From Rhodococcus sp. ARC_M6 (GTDB taxonomy: Bacteria; Actinomycetota; Actinomycetes; Mycobacteriales; Mycobacteriaceae): a stretch of DNA of 64,000 bases. The first letter of the stretch is position 1, and each line of letters starts with the position of its first letter. This document shows positions 28,316 through 39,016 of this stretch, one piece after another. Made by a program: the position numbers and the translations under genes. The notes beneath the pieces were generated by a model. It was not told the origin of the DNA and ran no database searches. It saw only the letters and a list, made by a program, of their open reading frames with translations. The DNA lies in the NCBI RefSeq assembly GCF_022810305.1, contig NZ_JALGQH010000006.1, forward strand, positions 160,011-224,010, written 5' to 3'.

Positions 28316-28355
28316 CGAACAAGCCCGGCTCACCTGTGTGAGCCGGGCTTGTTCG
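28316..28355. terminator. Bidirectional terminator between asnB and adoK
   Basis: CGAACAAGCCCGGCTCAC pairs perfectly with its complement around CTGT between two converging genes. Confidence 0.9.
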
Positions 28356-28371
28356 TACCGATGAGTGCTGA

Positions 28372-29385
<1,014 letters not shown>

Positions 29386-29423
29386 TCACGGTACCGCGCT
29401 CGGTACGCGTATCGGCACAGACG

Positions 29424-29458
29424 ACTGACGCGGAACCGATTACCGGTTCCGCGTCAGT
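29424..29458 (-). terminator. Terminator downstream of the ErpA-type gene
   Basis: ACTGACGCGGAACCG and CGGTTCCGCGTCAGT pair fully around ATTAC. It lies about 30 bases after the erpA stop on the minus strand. Confidence 0.85.
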
Positions 29459-29489
29459 TGTGTACGTCTTAAGTTGTGATCGACTTAAC

Positions 29490-29840
29490 TCAGTTGAACG
29501 AGTCGCCGCAGGCACAGGAGCCCGTTGCGTTGGGGTTGTCGATCGAGAAGCCCTGCTGCTCGATGGTGTCGAGGAAGTCGATGGATGCACCTTCGACGTA
29601 AGGTGCGCTCATCCGGTCGACAACCAGGTTGACGCCGTCGAAGTTGACGGTGAGGTCACCGTCAAGAGTGCGGTCGTCGAAGAACAGCTGGTACTTCAGT
29701 CCGGCACAGCCGCCCGGCTGCACTGCGATACGCAGCGCGAGGTCGTCGCGACCTTCCTGATCGAAGAGTGCCTTCGCCTTGGCGGATGCGGTCTCGGTCA
29801 TCTTGACGCCATGGGTGGCGGTCTCGTTCTGCACAGTCAT
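29490..29840 (-). CDS. erpA: HesB/IscA/ErpA-type iron-sulfur cluster insertion protein
   Basis: An A-type carrier that hands Fe-S clusters to apo-proteins. The 116-aa protein has the three conserved cysteines: one in QPGGCAGLKYQLFFDD and two in the C-terminal GSCACGDSF. It is orthologous by order to Rv2204c. Clients encoded in this window could include QcrA and the radical-SAM LipA, which is inference. Confidence 0.93.
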   Translation of the reverse strand: MTVQNETATHGVKMTETASAKAKALFDQEGRDDLALRIAVQPGGCAGLKYQLFFDDRTLDGDLTVNFDGVNLVVDRMSAPYVEGASIDFLDTIEQQGFSIDNPNATGSCACGDSFN

Positions 29841-29981
29841 GGGCTCTCCCTAATATTCGTACCAACCCGTGAACGCTTCAACGGTACGCCGCTGCCGACT
29901 TATTCCCGCCAGTTCTTACCGTGTGCGATTCGCCTTCATCCTAGCTGTTCCTCCTCGGTCGGCAACGACACGTCGACTTGC

Positions 29982-31043
29982 TCACGTGGTGCGCCCGATG
30001 TTCCAGTCCTGCGCAGTCCGTTCAGCAAGTCCACACAGGTTCTCCCTGGCATGTGTCATGGCTTCCTCGATCGATCCGGCGAACGCTGCGACGGATGCGG
30101 CGTGAACTATCCCGAACGACGTGTAATCAGTGACAGCCACTTCGACCTGGCCGGCGAGCACGAGCGTCGGGACGCCGTACGACGCACCCGCAGCTGCCAC
30201 GGAGGTGACCAGCTTTCCGTGCAACGACTGGTGGTCGAACTTGCCTTCACCGGTGACGACGAGGTCCGCGGACTTCAGGAGTTCCGCTTGGCCCGTACGT
30301 TCCGCGACTACGTCGGCACCCGATCGTCGCACTGCGCCCAGGGCAAAGAGAGCAGCGCCGATTCCACCCGCTGCGCCCGCGCCCGGCAAAGTCGAGACTT
30401 TCATCCCGATGGCTTCCTCGAGCTCGGACGACCATTGAGCGTTCCGTTGTTCGAGTATCTCGACGGCACTACTGTCAGCGCCTTTCTGTGGCCCGAAAAT
30501 GGCCGCAGCACCGTGGGGTCCGAGCAGTACGTGCTCCACGTCGGTGGCAGCTACCAGTTCGACGTCGCGAAGTGCGTCCCACGCACTGGCCAATCCACCC
30601 AAGGCGTCGACGAGGCCACGACCACCATCGGTGCAACAACTCCCCCCGAGGCCGACGACGATGGTGGTTGCGCCCGCTTCGAGTGCTGCAGCAATGAGTT
30701 CACCGACTCCCTGACTGTGTGCGAGAAGTGAACTCTCCCGCGTCGGCGGTCCGTCGAGCAGACTCAGTCCACACGCCTGCGCGGATTCGATGTACGCGGC
30801 CTCAGTTTCGAGGAGCCACCGTGCGTCGACGCTGCGTATGAGCGGGCCGGAGACTCGTACGTTTCGGACTTCCCCACCGGTTGCAGAGAGCACGTCCACA
30901 AACCCGGGTCCACCATCCGACTGTGGGGTCGCGATTACCTCGTCCTCCGGTCGCGCACGTCGCCAACCGTCGACAATGGCCAGTGTGGCCTGAACTGCAG
31001 TCAGGGTGTCACCGAAGGAGTCAGGAGCAACGATTACCCGCAT
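29982..31043 (-). CDS. Glycerate kinase family protein (GlxK/GarK type)
   Basis: It phosphorylates D-glycerate, feeding carbon from glyoxylate or serine into glycolysis. The 353-aa protein starts RVIVAPDSFGDTLTAVQA, a motif of glycerate kinase type 1, and shows PQSDGGPGFVDVL, GLGGSCCTDGGRGLVDALG and LVVTGEGKFDHQSLHGK. The ATG at 31043 is chosen since the conserved strand begins there; the longer frame to 31133 is not conserved. It is divergent from the DUF3043 gene, with 102 bp between. Confidence 0.9.
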   Translation of the reverse strand: MRVIVAPDSFGDTLTAVQATLAIVDGWRRARPEDEVIATPQSDGGPGFVDVLSATGGEVRNVRVSGPLIRSVDARWLLETEAAYIESAQACGLSLLDGPPTRESSLLAHSQGVGELIAAALEAGATTIVVGLGGSCCTDGGRGLVDALGGLASAWDALRDVELVAATDVEHVLLGPHGAAAIFGPQKGADSSAVEILEQRNAQWSSELEEAIGMKVSTLPGAGAAGGIGAALFALGAVRRSGADVVAERTGQAELLKSADLVVTGEGKFDHQSLHGKLVTSVAAAGASYGVPTLVLAGQVEVAVTDYTSFGIVHAASVAAFAGSIEEAMTHARENLCGLAERTAQDWNIGRTT

Positions 31044-31145
31044 ATGCGGAAGTCTAGGAGCCCAGAATGTCATCGATGTTTCACGATCTGCGGAAATACC
31101 GAGGTCGGTTTCCCAGAGCAGGCACTTATCCAATAGCCTGGAGGT

Positions 31146-31799
31146 GTGAAATTGCTACGCCGCGGTGACTCAGACAACTCCGACAAACGTGACGTCGAGG
31201 TCACTGAGGCATCCTCCGCCTCCGAAGAGACACCCGAGCAGGTGGGCAAGGGTCGCCCCACACCTAAGCGTCGCGACGCCGAAGCCAAGAAGCGTGGACC
31301 TGTCGCGCCCGCGCCTCTGACGGCCAAGGAAGCACGCGCACGCCGAAAAGCTACGCGCGGATCCAAGGCAGATCGCAAAATCGAAGCTGCCGAGCGTCGT
31401 GCGTCCTCAGCCGATCGCCGCGCCCGCATGCTCGCCGGTGAGGACAAGTACCTTCTCCCCCGCGACAAGGGACCCGTTCGCGCCTACGTCCGCGATTTCA
31501 TCGATGCCCGCCGCAACCTGCTCGGACTCTTCATGCCGATGGCGTTGATACTGATCATGGTCACATTCGCCCTCCCCGGGCTCAGCACCATCGTCACACT
31601 CGCGATGTTCGTCATGATGCTGTTCATGGTCGGTGAAGGTGTCTGGCTCGGACGCATGATCAACAATCGAGTCGCCGAGCGATTCCCCGACAGCACCGAC
31701 GGCGGATTCAAGCTCGGTTGGTACGCGTTTGTCCGCGCAACTCAGATTCGTAAGCTTCGCGCCCCGAAGCCCCGTGTGGGACCCGGCGACGCAATCTGA
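31146..31799 (+). CDS. DUF3043 membrane protein
   Basis: A 217-aa protein with a highly charged cytoplasmic N-terminal half (many K, R and E; residues 1-115), then two transmembrane helices (LLGLFMPMALILIMVTFALPG and TIVTLAMFVMMLFMVGEGVWL) and a short basic tail. It is orthologous to Rv2206, of unknown function. The GTG at 31146 has GGAGG only one base away; a TTG at 31152 would fit that site better (seven bases), so the first two residues are uncertain. It leads a run with the cob genes. Confidence 0.85.
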   Translation: MKLLRRGDSDNSDKRDVEVTEASSASEETPEQVGKGRPTPKRRDAEAKKRGPVAPAPLTAKEARARRKATRGSKADRKIEAAERRASSADRRARMLAGEDKYLLPRDKGPVRAYVRDFIDARRNLLGLFMPMALILIMVTFALPGLSTIVTLAMFVMMLFMVGEGVWLGRMINNRVAERFPDSTDGGFKLGWYAFVRATQIRKLRAPKPRVGPGDAI

Positions 31800-31801
31800 G
31801 C

Positions 31802-32371
31802 GTGTCGAACCCTCACAGAACACTCGTCCTCGGCGGCGCGCGGTCAGGAAAATCCGCGCACGCCGAGGCTTTGTTTTCTCCCGGAGCGCCGGTTCGCTAC
31901 GTCGCCACAGCTCGGCGCGACAGCACCGACATCGACTGGGAAAGCCGTATCGATCAGCACCGAGTCCGTCGGCCGTCACAGTGGTCGACCGTCGAAACCG
32001 ATGCGTCCGGCGACCTCGCGATTCAACTCGAACGCGAGAATTCGGCAGCTACGCTCGTTGACGATCTTGGTACCTGGCTCACCGGCGAGTTCGATCGACA
32101 CAACGCCTGGGAATCGCCGCGAGGCACCATCACCCCAGCCGTGGATGCACTGATCGACAGCGTCCAGAACTACTGCGGATCCCTGGTCCTGGTCAGCCCG
32201 GAAGTCGGCCTGGCCGTCATTCCGGAAACCCGCTCCGGACGGCTGTTCCGCGACGAGATCGGCACACTCAATGCGCGCCTCGCAGCAATTTGCGATCGCG
32301 TCGTACTGGTTGTCGCCGGCCTACCGCTTGTCTTGAAAGATACTGCTGCACAAACGGAAGGCACGAAGTGA
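31802..32371 (+). CDS. cobU: Bifunctional adenosylcobinamide kinase / adenosylcobinamide-phosphate guanylyltransferase
   Basis: It phosphorylates adenosylcobinamide and adds GMP, preparing the nucleotide loop of cobalamin. The 189-aa protein has the P-loop [13 protein letters not shown] at the N-terminus and the [13 protein letters not shown] block, whose His is the guanylation site in the family. It also has [23 protein letters not shown]. Its stop overlaps the GTG of cobT (GTGA), and it begins three bases after the DUF3043 stop. M. tuberculosis has cobT and cobS at this place but no cobU. Confidence 0.93.
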   Translation: MSNPHRTLVLGGARSGKSAHAEALFSPGAPVRYVATARRDSTDIDWESRIDQHRVRRPSQWSTVETDASGDLAIQLERENSAATLVDDLGTWLTGEFDRHNAWESPRGTITPAVDALIDSVQNYCGSLVLVSPEVGLAVIPETRSGRLFRDEIGTLNARLAAICDRVVLVVAGLPLVLKDTAAQTEGTK

Positions 32372-33528
32372 GCACCGAAGCCAACCCCTCTGAAAACACC
32401 GAGGCCGACGCGGCCGGCAACACCGAGGCCGACGCGGCCGGTAACACCGAGGCCGACGCGGCCGTGTTCGAGCCGGTGACTCCCCCCGACCGTGACGTAC
32501 GCGCTCAGGCCGACGCTCGCCAGCTCGACCTCACCAAGCCGGCCGGTTCCCTCGGACGCTTGGAGACGTTGGCCGGTTGGGCGGCTGCATGCCAGGGCGT
32601 CTGTCCCCCACATGCTTTCGCGCGCCCCCGCGTGGTTGTTTTTGCCGGTGATCACGGAATTGCCCGCAACGGTGTATCCGCCTATCCCCCGGAGGTGACC
32701 GCCCAGATGGTCGCCAACTTCCTCGGCGGCGGCGCAGCGGTCAACGTCCTTGCCGAGATCGCGGGAGCCACTGTTCGCGTCGTCGACATCGCCGTGGAAG
32801 TTGATACCGACCCGGCCGTCTCCAACCACAAGGTGCGCCGCTCTTCCGGTTCGATCGACCGCGAAGACGCCCTGACGCACGAGGAAACTCTGCAGGCCAT
32901 CGCTGCCGGCCGCGCAATCGCAGATGAGGAAATCGACGGCGGCGCTGACCTTCTCATCGCCGGCGACATGGGCATCGGCAACACAACGCCGGCCACCGTC
33001 CTGATCGCAGCATTGACCGACAGCGAACCCGTCGCAGTCGTCGGACGAGGCACGGGCATTGACGACGCCGCATGGATCCGGAAGACGGCGGCGATCCGTG
33101 ACGCACTGCGGCGCGCGCGCCCCCATGTCCGCGACACCGTCGCGCTGCTTCGCACCGCATCCGGCGCGGACCTCGCTGCGATGGCGGGCTTCCTGGCTCA
33201 GGCCGCTTCTCGTCGCACTCCGGTCATCCTCGACGGCGTTGTTGTCACCGCGGCCGCGATGGTGGCCGACGAGTTGGCGTTCGGCGCCCGCGAATGGTGG
33301 GTTGCCGGGCATCGTTCCACCGAACCCGCGCATACGATCGCTCTGACCCGTATGGGGATGACGCCGATCGTCGAATTCGACATGCGCCTCGGCGAAGGCT
33401 CGGGCGCAGTCACTGCGCTTCCGATCCTCCAGGGCGCAGTGGCAATTCTCGCGAAGATGGCAACGTTCAGCGAAGCCGGCGTCAGCACCGAAGGTAGCAA
33501 GCCTGCCGAGACAGACACGGAAGACTGA
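32368..33528 (+). CDS. cobT: Nicotinate-nucleotide:dimethylbenzimidazole phosphoribosyltransferase
   Basis: It makes alpha-ribazole phosphate, the lower ligand of cobalamin. The 386-aa protein has [19 protein letters not shown], the FAGDHGIA motif, [14 protein letters not shown] and the catalytic Glu in [11 protein letters not shown]. The first 35 residues are an acidic, low-complexity extension containing the octapeptide NTEADAAG in tandem, encoded by three 24-nt DNA repeats. The GTG at 32368 overlaps the cobU stop, giving coupled translation; cobS follows two bases after the stop. Confidence 0.94.
   Translation: MSTEANPSENTEADAAGNTEADAAGNTEADAAVFEPVTPPDRDVRAQADARQLDLTKPAGSLGRLETLAGWAAACQGVCPPHAFARPRVVVFAGDHGIARNGVSAYPPEVTAQMVANFLGGGAAVNVLAEIAGATVRVVDIAVEVDTDPAVSNHKVRRSSGSIDREDALTHEETLQAIAAGRAIADEEIDGGADLLIAGDMGIGNTTPATVLIAALTDSEPVAVVGRGTGIDDAAWIRKTAAIRDALRRARPHVRDTVALLRTASGADLAAMAGFLAQAASRRTPVILDGVVVTAAAMVADELAFGAREWWVAGHRSTEPAHTIALTRMGMTPIVEFDMRLGEGSGAVTALPILQGAVAILAKMATFSEAGVSTEGSKPAETDTED
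32395..32466 (+). repeat. Three tandem 24-nt repeats inside cobT
   Basis: The unit starting AACACCGAGGCCGACGCGGC occurs at 32395, 32419 and 32443; copies 1 and 2 differ by the last base, copy 3 by its last bases. Each adds NTEADAA plus one residue without shifting the frame. Confidence 0.95.
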
Positions 33529-33530
33529 CC

Positions 33531-34298
33531 GTGGCCGGCGCGCTTTCCGGTGTGCCGCTGGCATTTTCGTGGCTGACAGTACTTCCGGTACGTGGTCCGT
33601 CGGATATCGACCGCACTGCCGGCCGACGCGCTATCGCAGCGGCACCGCTCACCGGCATCGCACTCGGCGCACTTGCCGTCGCCGTTCTGTGGGGCACCAC
33701 GAGTATCGGCCTCAACCCCTACCTGGCCGGTTTACTGGCAGTGGGTGCACTGGCGCTGGGAACCCGCGGCATGCACGTCGACGGCCTCTGCGACACCGTC
33801 GACGGACTCGGTTGCTACGGTCCGCCTGACCGCGCACGCGAGGTCATGCACAGCGGTGGCGCCGGACCCTTCGGAGTTGCCGCGTTGTTCATTGCGCTCG
33901 GCCTACAAGCACTTTCGTTCGGAACCTTTGCCGCCGCACACTCCCCCGCCCATTGGGCGGCGGTAGCCGTTGCCGTTGCGGCGGGACGTGTGGCCGTCGT
34001 CTTTGCTTGTCGCCGAGGGATTCCCGCATCGAGTTCCACCGGATTCGGTGCGCTGGTTGCCGATTCACAGCCGCTGTGGGTTGGCATCGTCTGGTCGGCC
34101 CCGCTGATTGCGGCGTCGGCTTTCGCAGCGGATCGCTGGTGGCTCGGGCCGATAGTCACGACGCTGACACTGCTGATCAGCATTGTCTGCGTGCGTCATT
34201 GCGTCCGCAGATTCGGTGGGCTCAACGGCGACGTACTCGGCTTTGCCCTGGAACTGAGCGTGACGATCACTGCCGTCGGCCTGACACTCGGCATCTGA
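33531..34298 (+). CDS. cobS: Adenosylcobinamide-GDP ribazoletransferase (cobalamin synthase)
   Basis: It joins AdoCbi-GDP and alpha-ribazole at the membrane in the last assembly step. The 255-aa protein is polytopic, with about six helices. It contains the family motif HVDGLCDTVDGLGCYG with acidic metal ligands and RAREVMHSGGAGPFGVAAL. The GTG start lies two bases after cobT. With cobU and cobT it forms the nucleotide-loop operon; corrin-ring genes are not in the window. Confidence 0.93.
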   Translation: MAGALSGVPLAFSWLTVLPVRGPSDIDRTAGRRAIAAAPLTGIALGALAVAVLWGTTSIGLNPYLAGLLAVGALALGTRGMHVDGLCDTVDGLGCYGPPDRAREVMHSGGAGPFGVAALFIALGLQALSFGTFAAAHSPAHWAAVAVAVAAGRVAVVFACRRGIPASSSTGFGALVADSQPLWVGIVWSAPLIAASAFAADRWWLGPIVTTLTLLISIVCVRHCVRRFGGLNGDVLGFALELSVTITAVGLTLGI

Positions 34299-34302
34299 GC
34301 AA

Positions 34303-34332
34303 AGAAGGCCCCGCCAGACGGCGAGGCCTTCT
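34303..34332. terminator. Hairpin between cobS and ilvE
   Basis: AGAAGGCC-CCGCC and GGCG-AGGCCTTCT pair around AGAC with a small mismatch, between converging genes. Confidence 0.75.
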
Positions 34333-34346
34333 CCGGTCGAAGAGTT

Positions 34347-35450
34347 TCAGTGAAGCTTCGTCATCCATCCATGGGTATCTGCGAAGGTTCCACGCTGGAT
34401 ACCTGTGAGGGTGTCGCGCAGCGCCATGGTGACCTCACCGGGTTCGCCGTCGGCGATAGTGAATTCACCTTCGGCAGACTTGACCCGGCCGACCGGCGTG
34501 ATGACTGCCGCAGTGCCACAAGCGAACACCTCGGTAATCTCACCGCTCTTGCACTTGGTGCGCCACTCGTCGGTGCTGATCTTGCGCTCTTCGACGGCAA
34601 AGCCGGAATCGGCAGCAAGTGTCAGCAGCGAGTTGCGGGTGATGCCGGGCAACAACGAACCTGACAGCGAAGGCGTGACAAGGCGGGCGTCGGGGCCGGA
34701 ACCGAAGACGAAGAACAGGTTCATGCCACCCATCTCCTCGACGTAGGTGCGCTCGATGGCGTCGAGCCACACCACCTGGTCGCAACCTTCGTCGGCGGCC
34801 TGAGCCTGAGCGAGGAGTGAGGCGGCGTAGTTGCCGGCGAACTTCGCCGCGCCCGTGCCACCCGGTGCGGCGCGCACGTACTCGGTGGACAGCCACACGC
34901 TGACCGGCTTGACGCCACGCGGGAAATACGCCCCGGCGGGCGAAGCGATCAGAAGGTAGCGGTACTCGTCGGCGGGACGAACTCCCAGTCCCGCCTCGGT
35001 GGAAAACATGAACGGACGCAAGTACAGAGCGTCTTCTCCGCCGGCAGCCGGAACCCAGTCGAGGTCGACGTCGATCAACTCGGTGATGGAGTCCACGAAC
35101 ATCTGTGTTGGCAACTCCGGCATCGCCAGTCGACGAGCCGAAGCCGCGAAGCGCTCGGCGTTGGCTTCGACGCGGAACGAGCTGATCTCGCCGCTCGGCT
35201 GGCGGTACGCCTTGAGTCCTTCGAAAATGGCCTGGCCGTAGTGCAAAACCATCGCGGCGGGATCAAGGGTGATGTTTCCGTATGGCAACACCTGAGCGTT
35301 GTGCCATCCCTTTCCGGCCACATAGTCGATCGAGACCATGTGATCGGTGAAGTGCCGCCCGAAGCCGGGCGCCGCCAAAATGTCGCGGCGCTCGGCGTCG
35401 GACTTCGGGGACGAGCTCTGGACACGAACGAAATCGGCGGCACCTGTCAT
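34347..35450 (-). CDS. ilvE: Branched-chain amino acid aminotransferase
   Basis: It transfers amino groups between glutamate and the keto acids of Val, Leu and Ile. The 367-aa fold-type IV PLP protein has the Schiff-base lysine in [14 protein letters not shown], the substrate block [29 protein letters not shown] and the cofactor-phosphate region [11 protein letters not shown] with [12 protein letters not shown]. It corresponds to Rv2210c. It is followed on the same side of the chromosome by gcvT, with 32 bases between. Confidence 0.95.
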   Translation of the reverse strand: MTGAADFVRVQSSSPKSDAERRDILAAPGFGRHFTDHMVSIDYVAGKGWHNAQVLPYGNITLDPAAMVLHYGQAIFEGLKAYRQPSGEISSFRVEANAERFAASARRLAMPELPTQMFVDSITELIDVDLDWVPAAGGEDALYLRPFMFSTEAGLGVRPADEYRYLLIASPAGAYFPRGVKPVSVWLSTEYVRAAPGGTGAAKFAGNYAASLLAQAQAADEGCDQVVWLDAIERTYVEEMGGMNLFFVFGSGPDARLVTPSLSGSLLPGITRNSLLTLAADSGFAVEERKISTDEWRTKCKSGEITEVFACGTAAVITPVGRVKSAEGEFTIADGEPGEVTMALRDTLTGIQRGTFADTHGWMTKLH

Positions 35451-35482
35451 GGCCGCAATCCTATCGAACGCACCCAGTGCAG

Positions 35483-36583
35483 TTACTTAGTGCTGGTCTC
35501 GACGAATGGAGGCGACACGACAACGCAACGCAAAGCGCGCCCGCGGACGTCGACTGCGATCTCGTCACCCGCAGCGATGCCGACGCCGGAATCGAGGAGC
35601 GCCAACGCAATTCCGACCTTCAACGTCGGCGAGAACGTGCCCGACGTGGTCTCGCCGACAGCCTCGCCGTCACGCAGAACGCTCAGCCCCGCGCGGAGCA
35701 CACCACGATCAACTGCCTTGAGTCCCCACAATTTGCGAGCCGGACCGGCAGCCTTCTCGTCGGTCAACGATTCCTTGCCCCAGAAGGTGGGCTTCTTCCA
35801 GCCGATAGCCCAACCAGTCCGCGCTTCGAGCGGCGAGATTTCGAGCGACAGCTCGTGTCCGTGGAGCGGGTAACCCATCTCGGTGCGCAGCGTGTCGCGA
35901 GCACCCAGACCGGCAGCCTGACCGCCCTGCGCTTGAACTACCTCGAGCAGCGCGCGGAAGAGCGGCTCACTGTCAGCCCAACGCGGCAGAAGTTCGTATC
36001 CGACCTCGCCGGTGTAACCACTGCGGCACACACGAACGGGAACGCCGTTCCACTCCGCATCCTCGAATGCCATGTACTCGATCTCGGTGGGCAAGCCGAG
36101 CGCGGTGAGGACGTCGGCGGACTTGGGTCCCTGTACCGCCATTACGCCGTATTCACGGTGCTGATCCTCGACAGTGATCCCCTCCGGCGCAACGGCAACC
36201 AAAGCAGCAACGACGTCGGCTGTGTTTGCCGCATTCGGCACGAGGAAGATTTCCTCATCGCTGACGTAGTAGACGATCAGGTCATCGATGACACCACCGG
36301 ACTCGTTGCAGCACAACGTGTATTGAGCCTTACCCGGACCGATCTTGCCCAAATCGTTGGTCAGCGCCGAGTTTACGAACTCCGCTGCACCAACCCCACG
36401 CACGACGGCCTTGCCGAGGTGACTGACGTCGAAGAGTCCGACATTCTCACGGACAGAAGTGTGTTCGGCAACGACGCCGGCGTACGACACCGGCATCTGC
36501 CAACCGCCGAACGATGCGAATGTCGCACCCAGTTCGACATGGACGGCGTGGATCGGGCCCTGCAACAGGAGTTCGTCGGTCAT
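35483..36583 (-). CDS. gcvT: Glycine cleavage system aminomethyltransferase (T protein)
   Basis: It transfers the methylene group from the H-protein lipoyl arm to tetrahydrofolate and releases ammonia. The 366-aa protein starts [21 protein letters not shown], with [10 protein letters not shown], the [16 protein letters not shown] block and the C-terminal barrel ([20 protein letters not shown]). The catalytic Asp is in [19 protein letters not shown]. The ATG at 36583 fits the family; the open frame extends to 36673. gcvP and gcvH are not in the window. No glycine riboswitch is visible upstream. Confidence 0.92.
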   Translation of the reverse strand: MTDELLLQGPIHAVHVELGATFASFGGWQMPVSYAGVVAEHTSVRENVGLFDVSHLGKAVVRGVGAAEFVNSALTNDLGKIGPGKAQYTLCCNESGGVIDDLIVYYVSDEEIFLVPNAANTADVVAALVAVAPEGITVEDQHREYGVMAVQGPKSADVLTALGLPTEIEYMAFEDAEWNGVPVRVCRSGYTGEVGYELLPRWADSEPLFRALLEVVQAQGGQAAGLGARDTLRTEMGYPLHGHELSLEISPLEARTGWAIGWKKPTFWGKESLTDEKAAGPARKLWGLKAVDRGVLRAGLSVLRDGEAVGETTSGTFSPTLKVGIALALLDSGVGIAAGDEIAVDVRGRALRCVVVSPPFVETSTK

Positions 36584-36728
36584 AGTCCACAATCTATCGG
36601 ACTTCGAGGCCCGAAACATGCTCGCAACCGAGGCACAGAACCGGCCGACAAACCCCGCTGGGCCTAACATCAACTAAGGCGTCCGCCCGTACCGGACGCA
36701 TCGAACACTCACCCCTGCAGGAGATATC

Positions 36729-38246
36729 TTGAGCACTCGCACAGCCCGATCCCTGGGACCCGACCTAGTTCTCGCCGCAAAACTCGGCAAGCGTGCCGAC
36801 GTATTGGTGGTCGGTCTCACATCGGGTCCCGACGGTCCCGAACTCGCACTCAGCGAAGGCATCGTCGACGAGGACGTTCTCGCCGAGGTGCTCGACAGCC
36901 TCATCGCTGTCGGTGCCACCGGCAAGTCCGAGCAACTCACGCGCATCCCCGCACCGAGCGACCTGCCCGTCGTCAGCGTCCTCGCCGTCGGCCTGGGTTC
37001 CGCAGACAAGCTCAGTAGTGAGCAGATCCGCAAGTCGGCCGGCGCCGCAGCGCGTTCACTGTCCGGCATCGACACCGCAGCCACAACGCTGTCGGTTCTC
37101 GATCTCGGCGCTGCAGTCGAAGGGTTTGCCCTCGGCGCGTACACCTTCACCGAATTCAAATCCTCGAAGACAGCACCCGGACCCGACGCTCAGCCCCTCG
37201 CCCGCGTCGAACTTCTTGTTCCGGCTCCGCGTGCCAAGGAAACCAAAGCAACGCTGGCACGTTCGGCTGCCATCGCCGAAGCCGTCGCCACCGCCCGGGA
37301 ATTCGTCAACACTCCCCCCAGCCACCTGTACCCCGCCGAGTTCGCGGACCGCGCCAAGGCACTCGGCATCGACGCCGGCCTGACGGTCCAGATTCTCGAC
37401 GAGAAGGCACTCGCCAAGGGCGGCTACGGCGGAATCCTCGGCGTCGGCAAGGGCTCGTCGCGTCAGCCGCGCCTGGTCCGGATGGAATACGCGTCGAAGA
37501 AGCGCGGGGCACGCAAGGTCGCCCTGGTCGGTAAGGGCATCACCTTCGACACCGGCGGAATTTCCATCAAGCCGGCGGCCGGCATGGAGAACATGACTTC
37601 CGACATGGGCGGCGCTGCAGCCGTCATCGCGACCGTCGTGCTCGCCGCCAAGCTCGGCCTTCCCGTCAACGTCGTTGCCTACATTCCGATGGCCGAGAAC
37701 ATGCCGTCCTCGACCGCGCAGCGCCCGGGCGACGTTCTCACCCAGTACGGCGGAATCACCATCGAGGTCATCAACACCGACGCCGAGGGCCGCTTGGTCC
37801 TCGCCGACGCCATGGTCCGCGCCGGCGAAGACAACCCCGATTACATGATCGACACCGCAACCCTGACCGGTGCACAGATGGTTGCCCTGGGCAACCGCAC
37901 ACCAGGCGTCATGGGCACGGACGAGTTCCGTGATCGCGTCGCCACCATTTCGCAGAGCGTCGGCGAGAACGGATGGGCGATGCCGCTGCCCGAGGAACTG
38001 CGCGCCGATCTCGATTCCAAGGTCGCCGACATGGCCAACGTCACCCCGCACCGTTGGGGCGGCATGCTCGCGGCAGCGCACTACCTCAAAGAATTTGTCC
38101 CTGAGGGCGTGCAGTGGGCTCACATCGACGTCGCCGGCCCGGCGTACAACACCTCAGGCCCCTGGGGTTACACCGGCAAGGGCGGCACCGGAGTTCCGGT
38201 CCGCACCATGATCTCGGTGCTCGAGGACATTTCGGTCAACGGCTAA
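36729..38246 (+). CDS. pepB: Leucyl aminopeptidase (M17 family)
   Basis: It removes N-terminal residues from peptides in the cytoplasm. The 505-aa protein has the M17 metal and catalytic residues: [16 protein letters not shown] with Lys and Asp, MTSDMGGAA, and the signature [14 protein letters not shown] with Asp and Glu. The N-terminal macro-like domain is less conserved. It uses a TTG start at 36729 with AGGAGA a few bases upstream. It equals Rv2213 by order. A palindromic repeat lies five bases after its stop. Confidence 0.94.
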   Translation: MSTRTARSLGPDLVLAAKLGKRADVLVVGLTSGPDGPELALSEGIVDEDVLAEVLDSLIAVGATGKSEQLTRIPAPSDLPVVSVLAVGLGSADKLSSEQIRKSAGAAARSLSGIDTAATTLSVLDLGAAVEGFALGAYTFTEFKSSKTAPGPDAQPLARVELLVPAPRAKETKATLARSAAIAEAVATAREFVNTPPSHLYPAEFADRAKALGIDAGLTVQILDEKALAKGGYGGILGVGKGSSRQPRLVRMEYASKKRGARKVALVGKGITFDTGGISIKPAAGMENMTSDMGGAAAVIATVVLAAKLGLPVNVVAYIPMAENMPSSTAQRPGDVLTQYGGITIEVINTDAEGRLVLADAMVRAGEDNPDYMIDTATLTGAQMVALGNRTPGVMGTDEFRDRVATISQSVGENGWAMPLPEELRADLDSKVADMANVTPHRWGGMLAAAHYLKEFVPEGVQWAHIDVAGPAYNTSGPWGYTGKGGTGVPVRTMISVLEDISVNG

Positions 38247-38251
38247 TCCCT

Positions 38252-38303
38252 TGTGTTGTGCGCCTTTATTAACCGCCCGCGGTTAATAAAGGCGCACAAC
38301 ACA
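38252..38303. repeat. Palindromic intergenic repeat, copy A (also a terminator)
   Basis: A perfect 25-bp inverted repeat with a two-base loop, each arm reading outward as GCGGTTAATAAAGGCGCACA. It lies exactly between two converging genes and probably ends transcription of both. The same sequence, inverted, recurs at 43673-43716. Confidence 0.93.
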
Positions 38304-38654
38304 TCAGCTTCCGTCCCGCAATTCCTGCTCGCGAGCGCGCTTGCGCTGAATACGCATGCGCTCGTCGTAATCGCGCATACGCTGCGGATATCTAGTCTTG
38401 CGGACGTCGTAGACGGGGATCTTCAAATCCTCACCCAGTTTGCGGGCACCACGTTCACCGCCCACGCGTCGACGTGTCCATTCGCCGTACTTGTCGACGA
38501 GAACAACAGTCACCTCGGTCACGGCAGTTTCCGGTTCCACGAAAGCTTCGACGCCTTCGTGCGAGTGCGCCCAGTTGGCCAGATGTTCTGCGTCACCCCG
38601 TGCAGCAAGTTGCCCCGCACTCGGCTGCCGTTTGAATCGATCGAACAATCCCAC
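38304..38654 (-). CDS. Conserved hypothetical protein
   Basis: A 116-aa basic soluble protein starting GLFDRFKRQPSAGQLAARG. A central strand-rich segment (TVVLVDKYGEWTRRRVGGERGARKL) precedes a very charged C-terminal helix (YPQRMRDYDERMRIQRKRAREQE). Homologues exist in related actinobacteria at this place, but I know no function. The GTG at 38654 is chosen because GAGGAGGG lies seven bases upstream; the frame is open to 38738. The stop directly abuts the palindromic repeat. Confidence 0.65.
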   Translation of the reverse strand: MGLFDRFKRQPSAGQLAARGDAEHLANWAHSHEGVEAFVEPETAVTEVTVVLVDKYGEWTRRRVGGERGARKLGEDLKIPVYDVRKTRYPQRMRDYDERMRIQRKRAREQELRDGS

Positions 38655-39016
38655 GCGCGGACCCTCCTCGGTACCGAGACCGCGGAGTGACCCCGGCCAT
38701 ATGTCAAGTTTGCCAGGACAGAACAACCATTCCGACAAACGACATACCGTTTGGTCCCATTCGGGCGTTACATTCAGCCGTTACACGCATACCTACTCGT
38801 CGGTAGCGACACACCGAAAACGGACGGCATCCCCCTCAGCGGACGCGCCCGGCGTATCAATGGAAAGATGAACGACGATGACGCCGCGCCTGCGCGTCGA
38901 CATCGGCAAAATAGCGACAAGTAGCCGCATGTTGCGCGCAACTCGAGCACAATGCATTACGACCACAAGTCGACAAATTAAACAACCCGAACACAACTGT
39001 CGAGGAGTCAAAAGAC

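Noticed and set aside
31044..31145. Cobalamin riboswitch before the cobUTS operon
   Set aside because: The gap upstream of DUF3043 is only 102 bases and has no B12-box sequence.
32170..33564. A 464-codon minus-strand frame opposite cobT
   Set aside because: It spans the cobU-cobT overlap and has no motif.
35477..36667. A 396-codon plus-strand frame opposite gcvT
   Set aside because: The gcvT reading has clear homology and a family start; this frame is its shadow.
36584..36728. Glycine riboswitch between gcvT and pepB
   Set aside because: None of the conserved glycine-aptamer blocks could be found on the minus strand in this gap.
38868..38924. A possible 18-residue leader peptide before sucB ([18 protein letters not shown])
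   Set aside because: It follows GGAAAG closely, but there is no codon run, no attenuator hairpin nearby, and the distance to sucB is large.
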